This document shows positions 1-7,510 of a stretch of 11,037 bases of DNA, piece after piece. The stretch is from Eudoraea sp. Lineage in GTDB: Bacteria > Bacteroidota > Bacteroidia > Flavobacteriales > Flavobacteriaceae. A program made the position numbers and the translations under genes. The DNA lies in the NCBI GenBank assembly GCA_013041785.1, contig JABDRK010000334.1, positions 1 through 11,037 of the forward strand. The letters are read 5' to 3'. Every line of letters begins with the position of its first letter. Position 1 is the first letter of the stretch. The notes under the pieces are model-generated. The model ran no database searches. It saw only the letters and a program-made list of their open reading frames with translations, and was not told the origin of the DNA.

Positions 1-831
1 GTCTTCCTGTTCCAAAGCTATATCAACGGCCCTGGTAGACTCTTTTAGTCGTTCCGGATTGGCTGTCCCCACAACGGGGTATACGCCTGCAGGATGTTTC
101 AGAATCCAGGCCAGTAACAACTGACTAACCGTGGCGTTATATTTCTTCTTAAGGGGTTTGATGGCCTTTTTGATGCGTTTGCGTTGTTCGTTCTTTTCGC
201 GGAAGAAACTTCCCAGGGGACTCCACGACATCAGTATGCGATCATTAATTATGGCATCGTCCAGCGTCCCATCAAACATAACTGAGTGGGATGTAAGGGA
301 AAACTCCACCTGATTTGCACTAATCGGGATCTCCTTTTCTATCAATGCGATTTGTGAAGGAGTGAAATTTGAAACTCCAAAAGACCTTACTTTGCCGGAG
401 TTCGTCAATTTCTGGATGGCCTGGGCCACCTCTTCAGGATGCATCAAAGGGCTTGGGCGGTGCAGCAAAAACAAATCCAGGTAATCGGTCTTGAGTTCTT
501 TCAAAGACCTTTCGGCAGACCAGATGATGTAATCTGAACTGTAGTTGTAGTGCTTTACTTTATTGTCCCTGGCTTCACACATGTACTGAATGCCGCATTT
601 GGTGATAAACTGTACCTGATCCCGCACAATTCCGCTTTTAGAATAGGCTTTGCCAAACTCACCTTCCATAGTATATCCCCCATAAATATCAGCATGGTCA
701 AAGGTAGTGATCCCTGCTTCCAGACACTGGTGCATCAAATGGCCCATTTCCCTGGTAGTAAGTTGTTTGCCCCCACTTCCCCAGGTCATGGTCCCGGAGA
801 TTATTCTCGAAAAATCGATTTGGTTTTCCAT
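1..831 (-). CDS. Aldo/keto reductase, YdhF-like, 3' end off the window
   Basis: The minus strand reads 277 open codons from ATG at 831-829 to the left edge, so the C-terminus is missing; related reductases have about 290-300 residues, so perhaps 15-25 are absent. It is a cytoplasmic NADPH-type oxidoreductase of the aldo/keto reductase superfamily with a TIM-barrel fold. Visible hallmarks are the catalytic tetrad D45, Y50 (DHADIY), K78 (TKCGI) and H124 (LLHRP), the GVSNF segment at 152-156, and SANQVE near 171-176. The overall pattern is closest to E. coli YdhF as I remember it. The start was chosen because homologues begin just before the first strand and no upstream in-frame ATG is seen. It is transcribed away from the Bat cluster, so a functional link is not implied. 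The substrate cannot be told from sequence. Confidence 0.93.
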   Translation of the reverse strand, partial: MENQIDFSRIISGTMTWGSGGKQLTTREMGHLMHQCLEAGITTFDHADIYGGYTMEGEFGKAYSKSGIVRDQVQFITKCGIQYMCEARDNKVKHYNYSSDYIIWSAERSLKELKTDYLDLFLLHRPSPLMHPEEVAQAIQKLTNSGKVRSFGVSNFTPSQIALIEKEIPISANQVEFSLTSHSVMFDGTLDDAIINDRILMSWSPLGSFFREKNEQRKRIKKAIKPLKKKYNATVSQLLLAWILKHPAGVYPVVGTANPERLKESTRAVDIALEQED

Positions 832-870
832 ATGGAAGTGAAAATAAAAATTAATCCCTTAAATACTTCA

Positions 871-903
871 TAAAACTAAGGGGTTTCGGGTATTTTTAAC
901 CAA
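871..903 (-). promoter_or_regulatory. Candidate promoter for the aldo/keto reductase
   Basis: Read on the minus strand there is TTG (903-901), a 22-base spacer, then TAGTTTTA (878-871), which matches the Bacteroidota -7 consensus TAnnTTTG at five of six fixed positions. The spacer is slightly longer than usual. Transcription would begin about 35 bases upstream of the reductase ATG. This is a pattern match only; AT-rich DNA gives such matches by chance. Confidence 0.3.
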
Positions 904-936
904 TCATTAACAGGCAAACCGTAAATAAATTTTCAA

Positions 937-966
937 TTTGCGAGTTACGAAAATAACAGCCTTTTG
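937..966 (+). promoter_or_regulatory. Candidate promoter for the Bat cluster
   Basis: TTTG at 937-940 is followed after 18 bases by GCCTTTTG (959-966). The second element keeps the TTTG half of the Bacteroidota -7 box but lacks the leading TA. A start site here would leave a leader of about 15-20 bases before ATG 991. The match is weak and is offered because nothing better is visible upstream of the eight-gene array. Confidence 0.2.
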
Positions 967-990
967 ATAAACTTTTACTAAGACTTCTAC

Positions 991-1992
991 ATGGAACAAA
1001 ATACAGCCCTTGACATAAGCGCAGTGAATGAGAAAATTGCCGAGGAAAGTGCGTTTATAGACCTGCTCACGCTTGAAATGGACAAGGCCATAATCGGTCA
1101 AAGGCACATGATAGAACGCCTGTTAATTGGCTTATTAGGACAAGGCCATATCCTTTTGGAAGGAGTGCCCGGACTGGCTAAAACCCTTGCCATAACTACA
1201 CTGGCCAAGGCGGTTAAAGGAAGCTTTAGCAGGATTCAGTTTACGCCAGACCTCCTGCCTGCCGATGTGATAGGAACGCTGATCTACAACATTAAGGAAA
1301 ATGATTTTTCCATAAAAAAAGGACCCATTTTTGCCAATTTTGTTCTTGCTGATGAGATCAACAGGGCGCCGGCCAAAGTGCAATCCGCCCTACTTGAAGC
1401 CATGCAGGAAAGGCAGGTAACCATCGGAGACGAAACCTTCCCCCTCGATAAACCATTCCTGGTTATGGCCACCCAGAACCCGGTGGAACAGGAAGGAACC
1501 TATCCCTTACCTGAGGCCCAGGTAGACCGTTTTATGCTCAAAACAGTCATCGATTACCCCAAGATGAATGAGGAGCAGTTGATAATGCGTCAAAATTTGT
1601 CAGGTGGCCCGGAGGCCATAAAACCGGTCATCACCCTAAAACAAATTCTCAATGCCCAAAAGGCAGTTCGGGAGGTTTATATGGATGAGAAAATTGAAAA
1701 ATATATTCTGGATCTGGTATTCGCAACCCGGTATCCCGAGAAATACGAGCTCAAAAACCTCAAACCCTTAATCAGTTTTGGCGCCTCACCAAGGGGAAGT
1801 ATTAACCTTGCAAATGCTGCCAGATGCTTTGCCTTCATTAAAAGGAGGGGTTATGTAGTACCTGAGGATGTGCGGGCAGTAGTCCATGATGTACTCCGCC
1901 ACCGTATCGGAATCACTTACGAAGCAGAGGCAGAGAATATAACTTCAGAAGAGATCATAAACCGTATTGTGAATGAAATAGAGGTGCCTTAA
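991..1992 (+). CDS. MoxR-family AAA+ ATPase
   Basis: This 333-residue cytoplasmic ATPase has the full length of the MoxR family. Walker A is GVPGLAKT at 58-65. Walker B is VLADEINR at 118-125, with D121 and E122 for Mg2+ binding and hydrolysis. Sensor 1 is ATQNP around N163, an arginine-finger candidate is R180 in AQVDRF, and sensor 2 lies in GASPRGS in the C-terminal lid region. MoxR ATPases usually sit beside vWA-domain genes and are thought to act as chaperones that mature or insert metals into them; here DUF58, BatA and BatB are the likely clients. It is the first gene of the array, read from a short leader without a Shine-Dalgarno site, and is separated from DUF58 by an unusually long 98-base gap. 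All catalytic motifs are intact. Confidence 0.96.
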   Translation: MEQNTALDISAVNEKIAEESAFIDLLTLEMDKAIIGQRHMIERLLIGLLGQGHILLEGVPGLAKTLAITTLAKAVKGSFSRIQFTPDLLPADVIGTLIYNIKENDFSIKKGPIFANFVLADEINRAPAKVQSALLEAMQERQVTIGDETFPLDKPFLVMATQNPVEQEGTYPLPEAQVDRFMLKTVIDYPKMNEEQLIMRQNLSGGPEAIKPVITLKQILNAQKAVREVYMDEKIEKYILDLVFATRYPEKYELKNLKPLISFGASPRGSINLANAARCFAFIKRRGYVVPEDVRAVVHDVLRHRIGITYEAEAENITSEEIINRIVNEIEVP

Positions 1993-2010
1993 AAAGTAAG
2001 GGTTTTAGAA

Positions 2011-2046
2011 TAACCTTGCTATTTACCAAGGTTAAAGCAAGCCTTG
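2011..2046 (+). promoter_or_regulatory. Competing hairpins in the moxR-DUF58 gap
   Basis: A perfect 8-bp stem, TAACCTTG (2011-2018) with CAAGGTTA (2027-2034), encloses an 8-base loop. Two further pairings compete with it: CTTGCT (2015-2020) with AGCAAG (2036-2041), and CAAGG (2027-2031) with CCTTG (2042-2046). No T-run follows, so it is not a classical intrinsic terminator. The element lies about 20 bases after the ATPase stop and 45 bases before the DUF58 start. It could be a processing, stability or attenuation site; the function is inferred only from position and structure. Confidence 0.45.
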
Positions 2047-2090
2047 ATCGTTCACAAGCAGACAGGTTTGTGGAGCCCTAAGCAGGAGAT

Positions 2091-2957
2091 ATGGATACGA
2101 AGGAGTTACTTAAAAAGGTACGGAAGATCGAGATAAAGACCAGACGCTTGTCTGATCATATCTTTGGAGGAGAGTACCACTCTACCTTCAAGGGCCGCGG
2201 CATGACCTTCAGTGAGGTAAGACAGTACCAGTTTGGGGATGATGTCCGTGCAATCGACTGGAATGTTACCGCCCGCTATAACGAACCTTTTGTTAAGGTT
2301 TTTGAGGAAGAACGGGAATTGACCATGATGCTGCTGGTGGATATCAGCGGCTCTGAAATGTTCGGCACCGTAAACCAGTTCAAAAAAAGCATCATCACCG
2401 AAATCAGTGCTACTCTTGCTTTTTCTGCCATGCAGAACAATGACAAAGTAGGCTTGATCCTCTTTTCAGATGAGGTAGAACTTTTCATTCCGCCAAAAAA
2501 AGGAAAAAGTCATGTCCTGCGCATAATTCGCGAGCTGATCGAGTTCTCCCCTAAAAGCAAAAAGACCAACATTGCTGAAGCGCTCAAATATCTGACCAAC
2601 GTTATTAAAAAAAGGGCAATCGCATTTGTTCTGTCTGATTTCATTTGTGACAACTACGAGCGTACGTTGAAGATTACGGGCAATAAACACGACGTTACCG
2701 GTATCCGTGTTTACGATTACAATGAAGAACACATCCCAAACCTGGGTCTGGTACAAATGGAAGATGCCGAGACAGGGTCTGTACGTCTTATCAATACCCA
2801 GTCAAGAAAAGTTAGGAAGGCCTATGAGTCTTACCACCAGGATCGCGTGGATTATTTCAATGATGTCTTTAAAAAATCGGGCTGCGGAACCCTGAGTTGT
2901 CGGGTGGATGAAAGTTATGTGAAGAAATTACTGGGATATTTTAAAAGAAGAGGGTAG
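2091..2957 (+). CDS. DUF58 protein with vWA-type MIDAS
   Basis: This 288-residue protein is predicted to be cytoplasmic, with no signal peptide or membrane span. The N-terminal part carries the DUF58 core, including GRGMTFSEVRQY (35-46) and DDVRAIDWN (50-58). The central part is a vWA-like fold with a complete MIDAS: D84-x-S86-x-S88, T159 and D183 (LSDF). DUF58 proteins are typically encoded next to MoxR ATPases and are presumed partners or clients. The start is fixed near 2091 because an in-frame stop lies at 2079-2081. An AGGAG (2084-2088) is present only 2 bases from the ATG, closer than an efficient Shine-Dalgarno site normally sits. The next gene starts 4 bases after the stop. Confidence 0.95.
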   Translation: MDTKELLKKVRKIEIKTRRLSDHIFGGEYHSTFKGRGMTFSEVRQYQFGDDVRAIDWNVTARYNEPFVKVFEEERELTMMLLVDISGSEMFGTVNQFKKSIITEISATLAFSAMQNNDKVGLILFSDEVELFIPPKKGKSHVLRIIRELIEFSPKSKKTNIAEALKYLTNVIKKRAIAFVLSDFICDNYERTLKITGNKHDVTGIRVYDYNEEHIPNLGLVQMEDAETGSVRLINTQSRKVRKAYESYHQDRVDYFNDVFKKSGCGTLSCRVDESYVKKLLGYFKRRG

Positions 2958-2961
2958 GGAA

Positions 2962-4620
2962 ATGAGTTTGCTTAATGCGACATACAGACATTTGGTGAGA
3001 AGCGGTAACGCCTGCCTCTTTGGATTCATTGTCTTAAGTTCGTACTTCCCGGGTTTTGCACAGGAGAGCCCAAAAATCCGCACAGAAGCCGATACGGCAC
3101 AAATTCGAATTGGCGAACAGATCAATTTTAAAATTACCGTGGAAGCCGACACCTCGGCCCAGGTAATCTTCCCGGAGGGACAAACATTTTCCCCCCTGGA
3201 AACCGTAGAAGCATTCAAAACAGATACCAGCCGGGTGAAGGACCGGATGATCCTGCAAAAAATATATGCCCTTACCCAATTTGATTCCGGAAACTATTTG
3301 TTACCCACCCAACGTATTGAAATTGATGGAACCGGATATTTCACAGACTCCCTGCTTGTAGCTGTCGCGTCCGTGCCAGTAGATACCACCAAGCAACAGA
3401 TGTACGATATCAAACCCATGATTGCGGTGCAGAAAAACAATTCCCGTTTCTGGTTGATGCTGTTCCTGGGGATTCTTTTTCTAGGGTTTCTGTCCTGGCT
3501 GGTTTATCGCTTCTTCTTTCTCAAAAAACCACTTACCGAAGAAGAAAAAGAAGCCAAGCTGCCGCCATATGATCGAGCACTTTTGGAATTAAAAAAGTTG
3601 GAAAATTCCAGATACCTCATTCAGGACGAATACAAAAAATACTATTCCGAACTAACCGATATTGTAAGGGCCTACCTGGAAGAAGAAGTTCAGATCAGCG
3701 CCCTGGAAAGTACAACCCGCCAATTGATCGAAAAACTGGAACTGCTTAAGGATGCAGGGGAACTCAACCTGGAGGACGAGACGATCAGGCATTTCAACAA
3801 AATATTACAGACTGCTGATTTGGTAAAATTTGCGAGGTCCAAACCTCCGACCAATACGGCTGAACAGCATCGCCTGGCCGTGGAACAGATTGTTACCAAA
3901 ACCCATGAAGCAATTCCCGAACCTTCGGAGGAAGAACTGCAGCAGCAAGAGGAGTATCTACAAATGCTTGCCGGGCAAAGAAGGAAAAAAAGGCAGATTC
4001 AATACGGGGTGGCCGCATTGGTTATTGTGCTTTTAGCCGTAGGATCCCTGGCTGTTTATATGGGACCACGTCTGTTCTGGGATACGGTAAGCGGACATCC
4101 TACCAAACAGCTTCTGGAAAGAGAATGGGTGTCCAGTACCTATGGGTTTCCGCCCATAAGTCTGGAGTCTCCTGAAGTCCTTTTAAGAGAGGAAACCGAA
4201 TTGTCTGCTGAGGAAAAAGAAGCCATAAAAGAACAGTATGCCTTTGAGTACAAAAATCCTGATGCGCTTTTTTCCATTGGTGCCATGTCCAGGATATTGA
4301 ACCAGCCCGTGGAGCCAGATTACGAAAAGACGCTGGAAAGTGTCCTAAGGGAACTGGAGGCCGGAGGAGCGCGAAACCTCATCACCAAGAAAGAGGAATT
4401 TACCACCCAAACCGGAGTAAAGGGAGTCAAGGTTTACGGACGAGGCACCTTTAAACTTCCCGAATCGGATGAGAGTATCCGTGGGCAGTATGCGGTATTT
4501 TTATTTGGAGGCAGTGGTTTCCAACAGCAAATCGTCCTTACCTGGCCCGACGGAGATGAATATGCAGAAGAAATTATAGAAAGAATTCAAAATTCCCTGG
4601 AAGTTAAATTAGAAGTCTAG
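2962..4620 (+). CDS. Bat-cluster membrane protein, two spans, BatD-like middle domain
   Basis: This is a 552-residue envelope protein. Residues 1-34 look like a signal peptide ending in GFAQ. Residues 35-160 form a beta-rich domain (EADTAQIRIGEQINFKI), resembling the immunoglobulin-like segments of BatD. A transmembrane helix lies at about 163-187, followed by KK; a helical, charged segment spans 188-345; a second transmembrane helix lies at 346-367, preceded by RRKKRQ. The C-terminal domain is at 368-552. Positive-inside charges place 188-345 in the cytoplasm and both ends in the periplasm. The middle segment (YYSELTDIVRAYLEEEV, then TTRQLIEKL, then LVKFARSKP) resembles the cytoplasmic tail of BatD. 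I do not recognise the C-terminal domain. The gene occupies the position where many flavobacteria have an uncharacterised Bat-cluster protein. Its stop overlaps the next start by one base. Confidence 0.85.
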   Translation: MSLLNATYRHLVRSGNACLFGFIVLSSYFPGFAQESPKIRTEADTAQIRIGEQINFKITVEADTSAQVIFPEGQTFSPLETVEAFKTDTSRVKDRMILQKIYALTQFDSGNYLLPTQRIEIDGTGYFTDSLLVAVASVPVDTTKQQMYDIKPMIAVQKNNSRFWLMLFLGILFLGFLSWLVYRFFFLKKPLTEEEKEAKLPPYDRALLELKKLENSRYLIQDEYKKYYSELTDIVRAYLEEEVQISALESTTRQLIEKLELLKDAGELNLEDETIRHFNKILQTADLVKFARSKPPTNTAEQHRLAVEQIVTKTHEAIPEPSEEELQQQEEYLQMLAGQRRKKRQIQYGVAALVIVLLAVGSLAVYMGPRLFWDTVSGHPTKQLLEREWVSSTYGFPPISLESPEVLLREETELSAEEKEAIKEQYAFEYKNPDALFSIGAMSRILNQPVEPDYEKTLESVLRELEAGGARNLITKKEEFTTQTGVKGVKVYGRGTFKLPESDESIRGQYAVFLFGGSGFQQQIVLTWPDGDEYAEEIIERIQNSLEVKLEV

Positions 4621-5618
4621 TGTTAGAAAATATAGAATTTGCAAACCCCCGGTTTTTTTGGCTGTTCCTGATACTGCCATTGGCGGTGCTTTGGCATCTA
4701 TGGAAACACAAGCAGGAAGTAGCTTCTCTGAAAATATCCAGTACTGAGGGATTTAAGGTAAAGAGCTTGCTTCCCAGGCTAAAACCAATCCTTTTTGTGA
4801 TGCGGCTGTTAGCTTTGAGCGGTATCATTGTCGCCATGGCCAGACCCCAAACCGAAGACATTTCAACACGGACCAAAACAACAAGAGGTATTGATATTGT
4901 GATGGCAATTGATGTTTCATCCAGTATGCTGGCCCGGGATCTGAAACCTAACAGGCTTTCGGCTTTGAAAGAGGTTGCAGCAGATTTTATCAGGCAGCGC
5001 CCCAACGATCGTATCGGTCTTGTTGTCTATGCCGGGGAGAGCTATACCAAAACGCCCATAACCAGTGATAAGGCCATAGTCCTTAACGCCCTTAAAGAAA
5101 TTACCTATGGTGAGCTTACAGATGGTACAGCCATCGGGATGGGTTTGGCCACATCGGTAAATCGACTGAAAGAGAGTAAATCGATCAGTAAAGTCATCAT
5201 CCTGCTCACGGATGGCGTCAATAATTCAGGTTTCATTGAACCCCAGACCGCTGCTGATCTGGCCATTGAATTTGATATCAAAACCTATACCATAGGCCTT
5301 GGAACCAATGGCAATGCCCTTTCGCCAATTGCATACAATGAGGACGGATCTTTTAGATATGGTATGCGACAAGTGGAAATAGACGAAGAGCTGCTTCAGG
5401 ATATCGCCAGTACAACGGGTGGCCGGTATTTCAGGGCTACAGACAACGAAAAGCTGGAGGCTATTTACGATGAGATAAACAAGCTGGAGAAAACGGAAAT
5501 CGAAGAATTTAAATATTACAAATACGAAGAAAAATTCAGGCCCTGGGTATTGCTCGCAGGTGCCCTATTGCTATTGGAATGGTTGATGCGAATTACCCTG
5601 TTCCGAAGCTTTATATAG
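4620..5618 (+). CDS. batA: BatA, vWA-domain membrane protein
   Basis: The product has 332 residues, the usual BatA length. Membrane helices are at about 12-29 and 56-74, with a third near the C-terminus at 308-326; the vWA domain lies between the second and third. The MIDAS is complete: D98-V-S100-S-S102, T170 (TDGT) and D198 (LLTDG). The N-terminus (LENIEFANP, then FFWL) matches the start of typical BatA proteins, which supports the GTG at 4620-4622 even though it is not ATG. That GTG shares one base with the upstream stop (TAGTG), suggesting translational coupling. BatA is expected to work with BatB in the inner membrane. Assignment as BatA rather than BatB rests on gene order and on the N-terminal sequence. 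Confidence 0.93.
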   Translation: MLENIEFANPRFFWLFLILPLAVLWHLWKHKQEVASLKISSTEGFKVKSLLPRLKPILFVMRLLALSGIIVAMARPQTEDISTRTKTTRGIDIVMAIDVSSSMLARDLKPNRLSALKEVAADFIRQRPNDRIGLVVYAGESYTKTPITSDKAIVLNALKEITYGELTDGTAIGMGLATSVNRLKESKSISKVIILLTDGVNNSGFIEPQTAADLAIEFDIKTYTIGLGTNGNALSPIAYNEDGSFRYGMRQVEIDEELLQDIASTTGGRYFRATDNEKLEAIYDEINKLEKTEIEEFKYYKYEEKFRPWVLLAGALLLLEWLMRITLFRSFI

Positions 5619-5624
5619 ATTCAT

Positions 5625-6671
5625 ATGGTACAAATTGACGACAAGGCTTATTTCTACCTGCTCTTCATCATCCCCGTGATGATTCTCCTGTTTATCGGGT
5701 ATCAGATCTGGAGGCGAAAAACCAGGAGGCGTTTTGCCAATCCCGCACTTTTGCGCCGACTCACTCCGGAAAGGTCGCGATACAAGTCCGCAATGAAGCT
5801 TTTTTTCTTCCTTTTAGGCCTGTTGTTCCTTATTCTCGGTCTGGCTAATCCCAAAATAGGAACCAAACTGGAAACTGTAAAACGAGAAGGAGTCGACATC
5901 GTTTTTGCTGTGGATGTGTCCAAGAGCATGTTGGCAGAAGACATCGCCCCAAATCGTTTGGAAAAAGCAAAGCGCCTGGTTTCAGAAATTATCAATCAGC
6001 TGGCCAGTGACCGGATCGGGATTATTGCCTACGCCGGACAAGCCTATCCTCAACTACCTATCACCACAGACTACGGGGCAGCCAAAATGTTCCTGCAAAG
6101 TATGAATACCGATATGCTTTCTTCACAGGGTACGGCAATTAATGAGGCCATAGAATTGGCCGCCACCTATTACAATGATGAGGCCCAGACCAATAGGGTA
6201 CTGTTTATCATTTCAGACGGGGAAGATCATTCCGGAGGGGCAACCCTGGATGCTGTTGAACTGGCAGTGGAAGAAGGCATACAAATATATACCATCGGTG
6301 TTGGGTCGTCTAAAGGGGGGCCGATTCCTTTAAAACGAAATGGCATCACTGAAAGTTATAAAAAAGATGCAGAAGGCGAAGTGGTCATCACACGCCTAAA
6401 TGAAGATATACTGGAAGATATTGCCGACGATGGGGATGGGGAGTATATCGATGGAGCAAATACCGAAGAGGCTGTTACCCTGATCAAAGAAGAACTGCTT
6501 CAAATGGATAAAGCAGAATTTGAAGCCAAGCAGTTCGCGGAGTATAAGGATCAGTTTCAGTGGTTTTTGGCTGCGGGTCTGTTATTGCTATTTTTGGATG
6601 TTTTTTTGCTCGACAGAAAAACACAATGGCTGAAGAAACTGGATTTATTTAACGAATGGGAGGATAAATAA
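5625..6671 (+). CDS. batB: BatB, vWA-domain membrane protein
   Basis: This 348-residue paralogue of BatA has the same layout: helices at about 8-28 and 57-73, a vWA domain, and a helix at 311-328 followed by a short charged tail. The MIDAS is complete and almost in register with BatA: D97-V-S99-K-S101, T170 (SQGT) and D198 (ISDGED). It starts with ATG 6 bases after the BatA stop, with no visible Shine-Dalgarno site. Between the vWA core and the last helix there is an acidic stretch (DIADDGDGEYIDG, 265-277). In the family, BatA and BatB are thought to form a complex with the TPR proteins; the ligand is unknown. Confidence 0.94.
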   Translation: MVQIDDKAYFYLLFIIPVMILLFIGYQIWRRKTRRRFANPALLRRLTPERSRYKSAMKLFFFLLGLLFLILGLANPKIGTKLETVKREGVDIVFAVDVSKSMLAEDIAPNRLEKAKRLVSEIINQLASDRIGIIAYAGQAYPQLPITTDYGAAKMFLQSMNTDMLSSQGTAINEAIELAATYYNDEAQTNRVLFIISDGEDHSGGATLDAVELAVEEGIQIYTIGVGSSKGGPIPLKRNGITESYKKDAEGEVVITRLNEDILEDIADDGDGEYIDGANTEEAVTLIKEELLQMDKAEFEAKQFAEYKDQFQWFLAAGLLLLFLDVFLLDRKTQWLKKLDLFNEWEDK

Positions 6672-6673
6672 TA

Positions 6674-7510
6674 ATGAGAAAGTTCGCCTTATATATCCTA
6701 TTAGTAACTGGCATCTGCCTGCGGGCTCAGGACAAAAACGATGCCGATCAGCAAAAAGCGTTACAACGGTCCACAAACCTTACCTGGGAAGCCAACAAAG
6801 AACTTTCCGAAAATGATTTCGTAGGGGCCGAAGCCGATTACCGCAGGGCTATATCACAAAGCACTGAAAATATTGCTGCCCCGTACAATCTCGGAAATGC
6901 CTATTATAACCGGTCGAGCTTTAGTGAGGCGTTCGGGCGCTTTAAACAGGCCGGGGAACTTGCCGAGGAAAAGGGAGACAAACATAAAGCGTTCCACAAT
7001 ATGGGAAATGTCTTTATGAAGAATAAAGAATATGAAAAAGCGGTGGAAGCTTACAAGGACGCCCTCCGCAATAATCCCGATGATGAAGAAACCCGATATA
7101 ACCTGGCACTGGCCAAAGAAATGCTGAAAAAGGAAAAAGAGAACCAGAAAAACGAAGATAACCAGGATAATCAGGAGCAGCAGGATCAGAAAGAGCAGAA
7201 CCAGGATCAGCAAGACAACCAGGGACAACAGGAGCAGGATCAAAACAAGGAAGAACAGGATCCTAATCAAGAGGGAGATCAGGAAAAAGAAGAGAATAAA
7301 GAAGGTCAGGGAGAGGAAAAGCAGGAACAGCAAAAACAGCCTGAACAACAAGAAGGGGAACCCAAACAAAAACCCAGACCCAACCAATTATCTCCGGAAC
7401 AAATAAAGAACCTTTTGGAAGCCATGCAGAATGAGGAAAAGAAGGTACAGGAAAAAATGGATGCCAAAAAAGTAAAAGGGGTAAAACTAAAAAATGTGAA
7501 AGACTGGTGA
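6674..7510 (+). CDS. batC: BatC, TPR protein with Gln/Glu-rich C-terminal region
   Basis: This 278-residue protein has an N-terminal hydrophobic segment (1-18, ending CLRAQ) that looks like a signal peptide, so it is probably periplasmic. TPR-type helices occupy about 32-150; clear repeat signatures are APYNLGNAYYNR (69-80) and the pair MGNVFMKNKEYEKAVEAYKD (110-129). Residues 152-235 are low complexity, dominated by Q, E, N, D and K. A predicted helical end follows (LSPEQIKNLLEAMQNEE from 239), finishing with KGVKLKNVKDW, a motif I remember as typical of BatC. A GGGAGG at 6658-6663, 10 bases before ATG, is the best Shine-Dalgarno candidate in the cluster. The stop overlaps the batD start by 4 bases. 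It probably acts as a protein-interaction scaffold for BatA and BatB. Confidence 0.92.
   Translation: MRKFALYILLVTGICLRAQDKNDADQQKALQRSTNLTWEANKELSENDFVGAEADYRRAISQSTENIAAPYNLGNAYYNRSSFSEAFGRFKQAGELAEEKGDKHKAFHNMGNVFMKNKEYEKAVEAYKDALRNNPDDEETRYNLALAKEMLKKEKENQKNEDNQDNQEQQDQKEQNQDQQDNQGQQEQDQNKEEQDPNQEGDQEKEENKEGQGEEKQEQQKQPEQQEGEPKQKPRPNQLSPEQIKNLLEAMQNEEKKVQEKMDAKKVKGVKLKNVKDW
7127..7378 (+). repeat. Degenerate CAG/GAA-type low-complexity repeat inside batC
   Basis: The coding strand here is strikingly purine-rich and nearly free of T, built from degenerate repeats such as CAGGAT, CAGGAGCAG and GAACAG. It encodes the Q/E/N/D/K-rich linker of BatC (residues 152-235). The units are too diverged for a simple microsatellite. 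The strand asymmetry also creates a long spurious Leu/Phe-rich open frame on the minus strand. Confidence 0.75.

Larger units (their letters stand above)
832..990. promoter_or_regulatory. Divergent intergenic region between the reductase and moxR-like genes
   Basis: This AT-rich 159-base spacer has no credible gene and must carry the promoters of the minus-strand reductase and the plus-strand Bat cluster, unless one of them is expressed from elsewhere. Neither direction shows a textbook Bacteroidota promoter (TTG, about 19-21 bases, TAnnTTTG), only partial matches, which are listed separately. No Shine-Dalgarno sequence is visible before ATG 991, which is usual in this phylum. Confidence 0.6.

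Noticed and set aside
131..873. Plus-strand open frames at 131-313 and 550-873
   Set aside because: Both lie wholly or mostly inside the aldo/keto reductase coding region on the minus strand, where that frame carries intact catalytic motifs.
907..1107. Minus-strand 66-codon frame across the divergent spacer and the moxR-like start
   Set aside because: It overlaps the N-terminus of the ATPase gene, has no start-site support and shows no recognisable protein features.
6854..7387. Long 177-codon open frame on the minus strand, opposite batC
   Set aside because: It is mainly Leu, Phe, Ile and Val from reading the T-free purine-rich batC linker backwards, so the missing stops are a composition artefact.
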